From Hygrocybe punicea (Eukaryota; Basidiomycota; Agaricomycetes; Agaricales; Hygrophoraceae): a stretch of DNA of 64,000 nt. Within the stretch, counting starts at the first letter, position 1. Every line of letters begins with the position of its first letter. Location: contig OY744464.1 in the NCBI GenBank assembly GCA_963556145.1, positions 7,415,508 through 7,479,507 on the forward strand. The letters run 5' to 3'. Below the pieces are notes generated by a model. It worked only from the letters and a program-made list of their open reading frames with translations. It ran no database searches and was not told the origin of the DNA. A program made the translations under genes and the position numbers. Below, in pieces: positions 43,576 through 55,119 of the stretch.

Positions 43576-45033
43576 ATGCAAGGAAGAAAGAGAAAGGTTC
43601 TTGTTCCTAAACCGCGTGGCACCCCTACTGGGACCCCGAAAAAGGAGCTCTGCGTATACAGGGCTATAGGCCTGCTATCCACACTTCCCCATCCCAAATC
43701 TCCCCCTAAGTTTATCCATAAGCCCACCCCTAACAAAATCACAGAGAAGAGCCTCCGTAATTGGGCCACCCCCATCGCCGGCACCTCGAAATCCAAAAAA
43801 GGCAAACAACCGCAAGCCAATACATCAACCCCCCAACCCGCCAGAACCACCAGATCCTCATCCAACATAGAAAACAACATCCCCAGCATCATTCTGGAAA
43901 CCACTGAACTGGACACCCTCCAAGAAGCAGTCGACCACCTCCTCACCAACTCCCTCCTCCCCCCCGATCACGACTACAGTATATCTACATTCACTGGAAT
44001 CCTCCGACAACTGGCAGCTTCGGACAGCATTCACGCCCTTCCCACAACGGCCACTACCCTCCGATCCATAGCCATAGCCTTAGACTCAATAGATTTCGCC
44101 GCAAAATCTGACATACTCGCCAACTCCGTCGCCTCCGCCCTCAAATCTCAAATGGATGACATCCACGCATCAATTGAAATAGCTATGGCTCCCATTCTAG
44201 ATAGCATTTCTTTTAAAATCACTGACCTCCAATCTTGCCTTCTAGAAACGAGAGATCAACTCCAACAATCCACGGCGAGCCTCGTCAAAACCTCCACCTC
44301 GATCGAATCCACCACCTCCTCATACAAGGATGCAGTCCTCGCTCAAACTACACGGGCCCCCCTCAGCAACATAGACCCCCGTATCAAAGCGAAGGAACAA
44401 CTACAAGCACGGCAAATCCTTCTCGACGTAAACGACTCCCCGGAAACCAAAAAAGCCCTGGACATCAGCCTCTCAAAACTCACGGAAAAGGCCAATCACG
44501 TGCTTAGCTCCACGACACCACCGTCCAACTACAAATTCATGGCCACCACGAAGCTCAGAAACGGAGGCATACTACTAGAAGCGAATTCCGACCAAATCCC
44601 CACCTGGTTACAAGACAACACCCGGCTCACCACATTCCTATCTACCTTCGGTCACGGAGCCTCCGTTAAGAGGCGAACTTACACTATCATAGCTTACTTT
44701 GTCCCACTCATCTTCGATCCAGACGTGCCCGATCACCTCAGGGAAATTGAGGAAACCAACAAACTCCCCCCACACTCCATCATCCGCGCAATCTGGATCA
44801 AACCGAAAGAACGTTGCTCAGCAAACCAGACATGCGGTCACGCCATATTCTCCCTGGACTCACCCGACACCGCTAATCTAGTTCTTTCCAAAGGTTTCTT
44901 TGTATGCCACAAGAGAATCAACACCGGCAAATGCAGAAAGGAACCCCTCCGCTGCCTCCATTGCCATCAATGGAACCATACCGCATCCCGCTGTCCAGCC
45001 GACTTCGACACATGCGGCACTTGTGGCGACTAA
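43576..45033 (+). pseudogene. LINE ORF1 (nucleic-acid-binding protein), truncated by a stop
   Basis: 485 codons from ATG 43576. The first part is basic and Ser/Thr/Pro-rich. The C-terminal zinc knuckle CLHCHQWNHTASRC (CX2CX4HX4C) is followed by CGTCGD and a TAA at 45031-45033. After the stop the text continues HRTSNC...CTPCK and, in another frame, KGHTTWDRNCPSF, the expected rest of a second and third knuckle. The ORF is therefore shortened by a nonsense codon and a frameshift. The protein would coat the LINE RNA. Confidence 0.75.
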
Positions 45034-45533
45034 CACAGAACGTCGAACTGTTGCAACAAAAATCAACCCTTCTGTACGCCCTGCAAACAAAGGGTCACAC
45101 CACATGGGACCGTAACTGCCCCTCTTTCCTACTAAAATGCAAAGAAACAGATGCTCGCAACCCCGAAAACTTACTACCTTTCTACCCCACAGCCGAGCCA
45201 TGGACCCAAAACCCCTCTCATCCCTATGCCCCCACGCCATCCTCCGTTAACGCCCGACCACCACACACAATTCCGCCCAGACTACACTCCCCATTCCCCC
45301 TCCCCCCGCTGTCCCCAGCTTCCCGCCACTACTCTCCACCCCCCTCCATCTTCGACCAGCCTCCTCCCCCCTTGATCCGAAATCGTCGTAACGGATCCAG
45401 ACCCCCCCTACGCCAATCCACTCTAAATATCACCAACCCGCCTCTCAGCCAAAACACCGCCCCCTCCGCCCCTCTTTCCTGGTTCGACGACACAACGCCT
45501 CTCCCCCCCCTTCCCCCCACCCCCATACCCCCA

Positions 45534-48500
45534 ATGACATCCACGCAATCAGCATACCTCCTCCCACAGCACCGTCGCCTCATGCCTGAACAACCTGCTC
45601 CACATCCCGTACACTTAAACATCTGGCAGATTAACCTCAACAAATCAGTGAAAGCACACTGGGACCTCATCAATTCCATGATACACACCAAATGCGACCT
45701 CCTTCTACTACAAGAACCATACTTCAACTATTACGGCAACACCAAAGCCACCCACAATTGGAGAGTAATCTACCCCTCTGACCGTCTCACTTCCAACACG
45801 CCAGTCCGTTCCATCATCCTAGTCAACGTCAGACTTAACACAAACTCATGGGAACAAATAAACATCCACAGCTCCAACGACCTTACGGGCATTCGCGTCA
45901 AAGGACCCCTAGGCAACCTCGCCCTCTTCAACATCTACAACGATTGCCTCCATTCCAACACCCTCGATACTCTGCACCTATTCGCCAGGACACATGAAGC
46001 ATCCTTACATCGTCGCGAGAACGACCACATGTTTTGGTGTGGCAACTTCAATAGACATCACCCACTCTGGGACGAGGAACGTAACCACCATCTTTTCACC
46101 GCCAACACCCTCGCCCAAGCCCGTCACCTCATAGAAGCTACTGCCGACTGTGATATGACGATGGCACTACCTAAGGACCTACCCACCCTCGAATCCATGG
46201 TCACAAAAAACTGGACCAGAACCGATAACGTGTTCTGCACAGCGAAATCCACCCACCTCATTTCCGTCTGCAACACCAAACCAGAACTTCGGCCCACAGG
46301 CACTGACCACATCCCCATCCTAACTGCCATTGCTCTCCCCCCCCAGATAAAAACCAACCCCCCTACACGCAACTTCCGCCTAGTCAACTGGGACAACTTC
46401 AGGGATCAACTCAACTCCCACCTGTCTCACCTTCCCCCACCCACACAAATCACCTCACAGATACAGCTCGACAACGCCATTTCAGGCCTCACTACGGCCA
46501 TACAATCATCCATCGAGTTTGCGATTCCCCTTTCGGCCCCCTGTCCCCATTCAAAGCGTTGGTGGACCCCACACCTGAACCAGCTTAAACGAAACAAAAA
46601 CAGGCTAAGTCGTCTATCATACAAATTTTGCCTAGACAACACTCACCCAAGCCATAAAGAACATAAAACGGCACGTAATCACTATGGTGCCGAAATCCTA
46701 AAAGCCAAAGAAAGACACTGGGCCGCATTTCTCGATGACGCTAAGGACCACAACATTTGGACCATAAACAAATGCATATCGAATCCCATAAGCGACTACC
46801 CCAGAGGAGACGGCGGCAAATCAGCCATCCCCACTTTAGAGTACACCCTCCCAAGCGGCCTGACAGCATACGCCACTTCCAACGAGGATAAAAGCCTCGC
46901 TATAGCTAAATCATTCTTTCCCCCGCCACCCTCACACTCCTCCGTGCCACCCAATTATAACTACCCTCCCCGCATACCGTTCACAGTGGAAATATCCCGT
47001 GATCAGATCAAAGAACACATTGGCAAGGTCCAACCCCACAAGGTACCAGGCCCAGACGGCATCCCTAATATCGTACTAAAAGAATCAGCCGATCTACTCG
47101 TCGATCGCATCCACCCCATCTTCAATGCGATACTCCGCCTCAAAATCTACCACGACCCGTGGAAAGATTCCATCACCAGGGTGCTACGTAAACCGGGCAA
47201 ACCCAGATACGATATACCCAAAGCATACCGTCCCATAGTTCTACTCAACACCCTCCCGAAACTGCTGACTTCTATCGCTGCAGAAATCATCTCCCACATG
47301 ATAGATGAACACCATCTCCTGCCCGCCCACCACTTTGGAGGTCGACCGGGCCACACCACGACAGACTCGATGCATGTTCTAATTCACCGCATCAAACACG
47401 CCTGGCGCAACAAACGAGTCGCGGCAATCCTATTCGTAGATATCGAAGGTGCCTTCCCCAACGCAGTAACGGACCGACTACTCCACAACATGCGCAAGAG
47501 AAAGATACCCGAACATCTTGTCTGTCTAGTCGGCAACCTCCTCAAGGATCGCACCACGCGCCTCACCTTCGACGACTACATCTCCGACCCTATCCTCCTC
47601 GTCAATGGCATAGGACAAGGGGACCCGATTTCGATGATTATATACCTCTTCTACAACGCTGACCTAATCGAAATCCCCACAGGTCGCCAGGAACTGGCAG
47701 TAGCCTTCGTCGACGATGTAGCTTACTACGTAGAGGGCAAGGACTTCGCTGAAACCAACCAAATCCTCAAGAAGCTCATGTCGAAACCTGGGGGAGCATA
47801 TTCATGGTCCAAAGAGCACAATTCCAAATTCGAAATCAGCAAATTCGCACTAATAGACTTTTCACAGCGCACCGATATGCCAAGACCACCACTAATCCTA
47901 AACAACACAGCCATCTTGCCAGTCAAGTCTCACCGCTTCCTCGGCATCATCTTGGACCAGCACCTTCGCTGGCACAAACAACGGGAAAATGCCATCGCGA
48001 AGACTACCAAATGGCTACACCTCTTCCGAAGAATCACACGTCCCAAATCCGGCATACCCAGAAAACTCATGCGTCAACTTTACACCTCAGTGGCAATCCC
48101 AAAGATGATATATGCCGCGGACATTTGGTACACACCGGTACATAGAATCGCCAACAATGCTCACAGACGCGGGTCAGTAAGAGCGATGCGGGAACTAACC
48201 AAGACCCAACGCATAGCATCGATACCCATCACTGGGGCCCTCAGAACGACACCCAACGACCTCCTCGACCTCCACGCCGGCCTGCTCCCTGTAGACCTCC
48301 TCATGCACAAAGCATGCCACAGATCAATCATCTGACTATCGACATTACCTATCTCACACCCGCTTCACAACCCACTTAGAAAATGCGCCAGACACTTAGT
48401 CGCCAAACACAGATCCCCACTCCACACTCTCACCCACCTCTTTGACATCAACCCTGACCACATAGAACCCATCCGTTTCCCCACTTCCTCCTCCCGTCAC

Positions 48501-49517
48501 CCCCTAGCCTTCAACGCAATTATCCCCCCTTCCAGAGAAGAATCCATCGCATTCCACAACATTGACGACGCCGACATCAAGATATACTCTGACGGCTCGA
48601 CCCTCGACGATGGCGTAGGGGCAGCAGCCGTACTGTACCGCACTGGAAGATCCCGGCCTAAAGTCCTCCGTTACCACCTGGGCTCCAGCACGGACCACCA
48701 CAATGTCAAAGCAGAAAATGTAGCCAGCCTACTTGCCCTACAGTTACTTAGCCGCAAATCTCGTTTACGCTCCACCTCCATATACATCGACTGTCAGCCC
48801 ACCATAAATGTGCTAATCGGACCCTACACGAAATCCGGGCAACACATCCTCGACACCTCCCGTGCCCTCGCACGGCACCTGGTTGACACTAATCAACACC
48901 TCACCATCACTCTCAGATGGATCTCGGGGCACGAAGGGGTAGTTGGGAATGAGAGAGCCGACTCCGAAGCTAAGAAAGCAGTGAGAAACGACCCCAGTCC
49001 ACGTCATACATTACCGGTCGCCCTCCGCAGCGGCACCCTCCCTTCTAACACATCGGCCATCAAACTCACATTCAGCAGACACCTCACAAACCTCTGGCGT
49101 GAGGAATGGCACCAGTCACCATGCTTCGTACGCTTCTCCCGCATTGACCCTGACTTCCCTTTACGCAATTTCCTTAAAACCCCTGACAATCTAACACGAC
49201 CGCAGACAAGCCTCCTCACCCAGCTACGCACTAACCACATCCCCCTTAATGCTTACCTACACAGAATCAACAGATCCGACACCAACGCCTGCCCCAAATG
49301 CGAAATGGCCATCGAGACCATCCAGCACTTCCTCTTCGAATGTCCTGCCTACTTCCACGCGCAGCACAAGCTCACCAACGCACTCAGGAACCAAGCCCGT
49401 TCTCTCTCACACCTCCTCAACGACCCCAGAGGCATTCAAGAACTCATCAAATTCATACGAAGCACAGGACGATTAAAAGCCTCATTCGGTGACCTCACCT
49501 CCCCCACGCTCACATAA
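45534..49517 (+). pseudogene. LINE ORF2 (APE-RT-RNase H), one internal stop
   Basis: From the in-frame ATG 45534 the frame runs to 49517 (1327 sense positions) with a single TGA at 48333-48335. The frame is open upstream to 44904, overlapping ORF1. The endonuclease has LLLLQEPYFNYYG, WCGNFNRHHPLWDEE and PTGTDHIPI (about 20-260). The RT has HKVPGPDGIPNIVLKE, AYRPIVLLNTLPK, ILFVDIEGAFPNAV, GIGQGDPISM and catalytic AFVDDVAYY (about 724). RNase H has IYSDGSTLDDGVGAAAV and WISGHEGVVGNERAD, after the stop. The end carries CPKCEMAIETIQHFLFEC, a CCHC-like motif. The TGA is probably a CGA-to-TGA change. Confidence 0.85.
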
Positions 49518-49729
49518 CTAACACACTCTTACACAGCATACCTCTCTCTCCCCACTCATCCACGTTGGGACATCTCCCTGTCACACGCACGCTTAACAAA
49601 ATCGCAATAAGCACCCGACCCACCGCCCGCATAACCTCTCACCCTCGACCACTCACCCGGCCATCATATCCTTTCTTTTTTTTTTTTACTTTTCTCCCTG
49701 TGACAGCCCCCTCCGTGCATGTCCGCCCA

Positions 49730-49761
49730 GGTGGCCGAGCACTTAGCTCGTCTAGACCACC
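49730..49761 (+). other. Stem-loop in LINE 3-prime UTR
   Basis: GGTGG ... CCACC encloses CGAGC-ACTTA-GCTCG. Such hairpins near the tail are used for template recognition by some LINE reverse transcriptases; the role here is inferred. Confidence 0.4.
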
Positions 49762-50848
49762 CCTACTCCACCACCCCGCTGTAGACATTGGGCCCCCTCA
49801 CACGTCAGGTCAGGCGTTTAAAACAGCATGGACATGCTGGGACCACGGGGGACTTATTCCGTCGTGGTTGCACTCGCAAACCAGAGGCACAGGTTCCGGG
49901 AAGGCTTCCATATTTGTATATACTCTTGTCCATGTACGTAAGGTCCGGCATAGGGCTCACCCTGAGGGACAATAATATGACTTAAAAAAAAAAGAAAAAA
50001 AAAAAAAGGAAGAAAGAAAAACAGGTTGCTCAAAAATCAGCTGGGGTCAAACGAGGATGGCCAGCCAAGTCATCTTCCAGTGAACCTACTCCCCGCCCCC
50101 CATCGAGTCGTGTAGGCCATGCATCACATAAAGTACTCACTGCTGCTCCCAAATCTTTTGAAAATGATTCACAAGACGAAGTAGAAGCTGAGCGCGATAG
50201 GATACTGCAGGCAGCAGAGGACATGTTTGGTGTACCGAAGGAGAAGATTGCGGCTGCGGCTGGAGACTTCATGGTCAGTGATGACGACAAGCCCCTCAGC
50301 ATAGAATCTAGGACATCTAGTGACGAGGCCAGGGAAGATTCATCAGAAGAAGACGAACCAGGTATATACACTCAATTTCTCGTCACAAGGTGCCTGTGAC
50401 ATTGATGAGCTGCAGAGATAGAATTAGAATTCTTGATCCCAATTGATGGCACAACGGAAACAAAACTAGTAAAATCGGATCTAGAGTGGGGAAACTTCTG
50501 CTATATGGTTGCTGGTGAATTGGGTATCAAGAGGGACGACTTGAATCTGGCATACAAGTTCAGCACCGCCTTGCAGAAAGAAATGCCAAAGCTTTTGACA
50601 AAGCCAATCCATTTCTCAGCCCTTTGGGACGACGCACGAAAAGAAATAACACAAGCCCAAAAGAAGAAGTCAAAGAAGGTGCTCAGAGTATCCATCATTG
50701 ACAGAAACGCTGGAACGAAGAAACCAAAGGGGAGTGACAATAAAGGAATTCCAGTACGTTCAGGGCCTCGTTGGCGAGAAATGTAATTTGACCAGTATGA
50801 ATGATTCCAGGACAGTCGGCGTGGAAAGAGTGCAATGCAAGATACCGT

Positions 50849-51004
50849 TGGAGTAGTGGGACCTGCCAGTCACGTGACCAGGCTCCCACGGTTGACCTAG
50901 TTAGTAGCCTTCCCGATGTAGTAGTCAGTCCATCCTTCCTATCCAGTCGACCTTTCCCTCGAGTCCTGCGTGAGCCCCCGGAGTGGTACCTCGGTACCAC
51001 TCCA
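50849..51004 (+). repeat. 5-prime LTR of the short element
   Basis: It starts TGGAGTAGTGGGACC and ends GGTACCACTCCA. It contains TCACGTGA (50870-50877), and the last 24 bp form a palindrome GGAGTGGTACC-TC-GGTACCACTCC. It is identical to 52694-52849. Confidence 0.92.
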
Positions 51005-51019
51005 ACGTGGTGATGAGAG

Positions 51020-52600
51020 TGTTTTTCGACCCACGCACCTCTTTTTCTCTCAGTCTCTCACTCCTGACGTTTTTCTTTCTCGCGAGGCGACCTTTTTTCG
51101 GCCTCACCACCCACCGCTGCGCAACCGCGGATTTTTACTTTATTCACGGCCGTACAACACTCCAGTTACCCCCCGGCACTCGTGTTCAGCCCAATAGGGC
51201 CCCGCGTCGCCCCCCGTTGACCCAAAAACGCGCCCGCGACCCTTCTCAACACCCAAGCGGCAGGCCACGTCACATTTGCGACCCCCCCGTTTTTTCATTT
51301 CATTGTTGTTTTCTTTCGTCATTCCTAGCCCCAGGCAGGCTCATCCGACCCCACGGACCCCCGTTTGACGTACCGGAGCCGCACGCTCCCCTACGCCACC
51401 CCGAATCCACGGTCGCAGACCTTTTTGGTTACACACGGATCCGCCACGTCACCAACGTTGGACCCCCGCTTCTTCGTGTACCCCAACCCACGCGTATCCA
51501 TCCAAGCCCCAGGATGCACGCTCGACGACCCAACACCCCGTTCTGCCCCAAACGAACCTGTCGCCATCCATTTTGGATGCCCAAGCGCCTGCCACGTCAT
51601 CACCCTCAACCCCCCGCTTTTCGTATGTCCCGTTCCCAACCCACGTTCGTTCAATCCCCCGCGCCCTCGTTCCATCCACCAGGGCCCCCCGTTGCCCCCC
51701 GTTTGCCCCAGACGAGCCCCCACCGTCGTTCTCGGACACCCAAGCCACGCGCCACGTCACCATCGCGCGGCCCCGTTCTGCCAGCACAACCGGCCCAGAC
51801 CAACTCACCAAACTCGCGGCCCACCCCCCAGAACACCCTGCGTCTCGTTAACGCCCCGAACGAGCCCCCACCGCCGTTTTGGTCGCACCACGGATCCGTC
51901 GCGCCCACCCGTTGGACTCCCGTTCTTTCGTGTACCCCAGCCCCACACGGACCCATTCGACCACCCGTGCCCTCGTTCCACCGGCCAGGACCCCCCGTTC
52001 ATCTCCATTGCACCAAACGAGCCCCCGCCGTCGTTTTCAGACACCCGCGCCGCGCGCCACGTCACCACCCCCCGGCCAGTTCCTAACACCCTACCTGGCC
52101 CCGCGAACCCTCATTCAGCTCCCTGCGGCATCGTTCTCGACCTGGACGAGCCACCCCGATCTCTTCGCGTGATACGCCAACCCCCTCCGCGTCGGGATAC
52201 CATGCCCTTGTTAAGTACAACCCTATGCCCCGTCAGTATTATAGCTTTTATTATAGCCTCGTCCCCCGTTCCCCCGATACTGGATGTCAATCACAGTCTA
52301 CCTACACGCTGTCACTACACTACGTTCACGCACCCGTTTACCCGATCTCCGCCAATACAGTTATATTTTGGACCACCTGAACCTTCACACTGCGCTAAGT
52401 ACTTGCTAGGACGATTCGAGGGATCTTTGGCCTTGTGTTGTGAGCCCGAACCCTTGCGAGGGAGGCATTCGAAGAGTATTGAGTTTGAGGAGAGTCTTGT
52501 ATAGTCTGGTCATCTACCGCCCCCTGCGCGAGGACGACTTCCCGCTTCACGATATAAGGCCCCGGCCTTGATTCGAGGCATTCTGAGGGACTGGGAGTTG
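51020..52600. repeat. C-rich degenerate internal repeats
   Basis: Units of roughly 130-200 bp recur with CCACGTCA(C/T)C, ACGAGCCCCCACCGTCGTT and CGTTC(G/C)ATCCACC-like text. The low-G plus strand leaves long frames open (367 and 379 codons), rich in Pro, Arg and His. No protein motif is seen. Related, more decayed text lies at 57100-57780. Confidence 0.6.
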
Positions 52601-52693
52601 TGGCTTGAGAGTTTTTTGGTCAGTTTTGTTTGTTTCGTGTTCTTTTCTGTAGCAGTTGGCGACGAGGGCGTCGCCATGAGGAAAAGGGGCACT

Positions 52694-52849
52694 TGGAGTA
52701 GTGGGACCTGCCAGTCACGTGACCAGGCTCCCACGGTTGACCTAGTTAGTAGCCTTCCCGATGTAGTAGTCAGTCCATCCTTCCTATCCAGTCGACCTTT
52801 CCCTCGAGTCCTGCGTGAGCCCCCGGAGTGGTACCTCGGTACCACTCCA
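52694..52849 (+). repeat. 3-prime LTR of the short element
   Basis: 156 bp, identical by eye to 50849-51004, preceded by a purine tract and followed by CCGT. Confidence 0.92.
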
Positions 52850-53927
52850 CCGTCACCCAGGAATCGAAATCTAAAGTTGCCTATATACAAGAACTCAATG
52901 CGGTTCATCTTTGCGATAAACATAACCATCAATGCTACGTCTACAAGAGTGGAAAGCACAGACGTCTTGCAGTTTCTGATATCGCATTCTGGGCCATGTT
53001 TTTGGTGCGTAATCACTGAGTCAATCTCATCAATTCAATTCTAATGGCTGTTTGTCATTACAGGCAGATGGATCTCACACATCACTTTTGAAGCCGCCAC
53101 CGCTACTCAATATCCCTGAAGATGAACCTAAAGATGGGGTATCTGATGCAGTAGCACCCTCAGTCCCCGAACCCACAACTGCGAGTGATACTGCGGCTGC
53201 TGTGCCTACTACCATCATGCAGCAGCAGCCTCAGGCTGCTCATCAGTTGCCGTCAGCACTACCTTTGGCTCAAGCCAATTTCCCAGTCGCAAATGCGTCT
53301 CAACAAATCCTACATGCCGGTGCTCCTGTTCTCCCCCTGTCATATTTACAGCACTACTACCCGGCTCAGCTCCCTCCTTATCTACCATATGGGCATCCAA
53401 CATACGGTCATTTCCAACCCCCGCTCTCACCACGTTTCTACCGTGCTCAAGCTACCACCAATGCTGCTATTCCCAATGACCAGGAACAGGATCCAGCCGA
53501 GAATCCCTTGATATATCCACTAACAGGTGAATGGCTACGAGAACTGGACTTAGGGCTTCGTGGAGCAGATAATCGCAACTTCATGCAGTTCACAGATACT
53601 CTGGTATCTAATGGCTATTCTCGTGTCTTCCAAATCGCTGAAGAAGCCAATCATGAGAGTGGGGCACGGGATCTTGCAAACGTGTGCCATGGAATGTCAC
53701 TCAGCGTTGCAAAGCTTCTGGTCAAATACGCTGCCAAGGACTGTGAAGCCATCAGGAAGAAAGGCACCTAGGACAAATCTCGTTATATATATAGAGTCGC
53801 GCTCTGCACCCAGGACATTGAGGCCATCTTATTTTCTAAGTAGGCTGTAATCGCGCATTCCGAGTGTTGTTTATACGATGTAGTTTTCTCACGTTACGCA
53901 CTTCAACCGCAACTTCAACTTTGACTA

Positions 53928-55116
53928 ATGCCCGCAACCATCGTTTCAGAGGACCTTTGCTGGGTAATTGTCCGAATGGCATCTTTCCTGTCCTTGGACG
54001 ATATCATTGCATTTGCTGGAGTCAGCCGAAGAAAAGTGTTTCAAGTGCTCGCACTTTACCAATCCACGGGTCAAGTTGTCAAAGCAAGTGCTGGCAACAA
54101 ACTTGGTTGACCCCTCCACCTTACACCTGATGATGTAGCAGTATGTGTCTCTCAGAATTTATGAGAGCATTAGCTGAAGAGAGTAACTAGTTCATCCATG
54201 GCGCACTGGACAAGAACTGTGATAGAAACCTCGATGAACTCAGAGACATGCTTCAGGATAGATGTGGTGTTATGGTTTCATTATCAACGATATGGCGAAT
54301 GTTGAAACAAAGTGGGTACACAATGAAAAAAGTGAATTATGTCTGTCGTCGCCAGGCTTACTCAATCTGAGAGAAGTTTATCTAGCTCACAAAACATGCA
54401 ATCAAACGAAGTGCTCAAAAGCGTGCAGAGTACCTATACCATATCGGCACACAGTATACAGCTGAGCAACTTGTTTTTGTAGATGAAAGTGCCTGCGATC
54501 GGCGCACGACTTACCGGGGAAAAGCCTGGGCGATCCGTGGTCAGCATGTGGTTCGGAAAGCATTTTTTATTCGTGGAAGAAAGTTAGTATTCGTATTCTT
54601 GCATCAACAAACTCGGATTCTGAACTAGTACAGATTCTCTATCCTTCCGGCTTTATCTCTTGATGGCATCCTCTACCTTGATATCGTTGAGGGTGCCTTC
54701 AATCAGACTTCATTTGCACAGTTCATTGAGGGACTGTTGGATCAAATGAACCCATTTCCGGCTCGAAATTCGGTCATTGTAATGGATAATTGTCGTATTC
54801 ATCATGCGCAATTCATACTTGACATGATATGGGAACGGTGACCACCAACTTTTACGCCATCATGCAATGTGCTAATATTATGTCCAGCGGAATGCGATAT
54901 GTTTTCCTTCCACCGTATTCACCAGACTTCAACCCCATAGAACTTGCATTCTCATCAATCAAAGCTCAGCTGTGGCGCTATGGCGAAGCATTCCGCACAG
55001 CAAGTGAATCTGACGCAGACAAGGCCAAATGTCTTGCCATACTTCACAACACAGTTTGGTCAGTGACAATGGATGATGCTCGAGCTTGGTTCAGGCATTG
55101 TAATTACATTCTGTAG
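53928..55116 (+). pseudogene. Tc1-like DDE transposase pseudogene
   Basis: The helix-turn-helix start is MPATIVSEDLCWVIVRMA ... SLDDIIAFAGVSRRKVFQVL (53928-54100). Then come VDESACDRRTTYRGKAW (near 54490, first D), SLDGILYLDIVEGAFNQ, VIVMDNCRIHHA (near 54790, second D) and FLPPYSPDFNPIELAFSSIK (near 54920, E in NPIE). Several frameshifts and stops interrupt it (after 54110, near 54470, near 54650 and at 54840). Clear TIRs were not found. Confidence 0.8.
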
Positions 55117-55119
55117 GCA

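Larger units (their letters stand above)
43440..50025 (+). mobile_element. Tad-like non-LTR retrotransposon (LINE)
   Basis: The order is ORF1 with zinc knuckle, then ORF2 with AP-endonuclease, reverse transcriptase and RNase H, then a 3-prime UTR of about 500 bp and an A-rich tail (49983-50021). This is the layout of the fungal Tad1/I-type LINEs. The copy is nearly complete but carries one nonsense codon in ORF1 and one in ORF2, so it is probably dead. The 5-prime end is approximate, and no target duplication was identified. Confidence 0.85.
50849..52849 (+). mobile_element. Non-autonomous LTR element (LARD/TRIM-like) related to the Gypsy family
   Basis: 2001 bp with identical 156-bp LTRs (50849-51004, 52694-52849) and 4-bp duplication CCGT (50845-50848, 52850-52853). 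The leader ACG-TGGTGATGAGAG and the 3-prime end GACGAGGGCGTCGCCATGAG plus GAAAAGGGGCACT match the same places of the Gypsy element at 1401. The interior has no gag or pol, only C-rich degenerate repeats. It must be mobilised by proteins from a related autonomous copy. Confidence 0.85.
50027..53771 (+). pseudogene. Agaricomycete gene of unknown function split by an LTR element
   Basis: Exons: to 50361, 50416-50753, 50811-50848 continued at 52854-53004, and 53064-53771. Removing the LTR element and one CCGT copy restores the frame across MQDTV-TQESKSK. Exon 1 is acidic (DEVEAERDRILQAAEDMFG), and the LINE tail directly precedes it, so the 5-prime end is missing. Exon 2 has IPIDGTTETKLVKSDLEWGNF and a Lys-rich end. 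The next exon has YIQELNAVHLCDKHNHQCYV with a Cys/His pair. The last exon has a long Pro/Ala/Gln linker and a SAM-like end (PLTGEWLRELDLGLRG ... MSLSVAKLLVKYAAKDCEAI). The family is common in Agaricomycetes without known function. Confidence 0.6.

Noticed and set aside
49730..49761. tRNA-like text (GGTGGCCGAGC)
   Set aside because: Lacks the B-box and acceptor pairing; better explained as a LINE 3-prime hairpin.
50983..52504. Plus-strand frames of 367 and 379 codons inside the short LTR element
   Set aside because: C-rich repeats leave frames open; no Gag-like or other motif, and the two frames overlap with equal plausibility.
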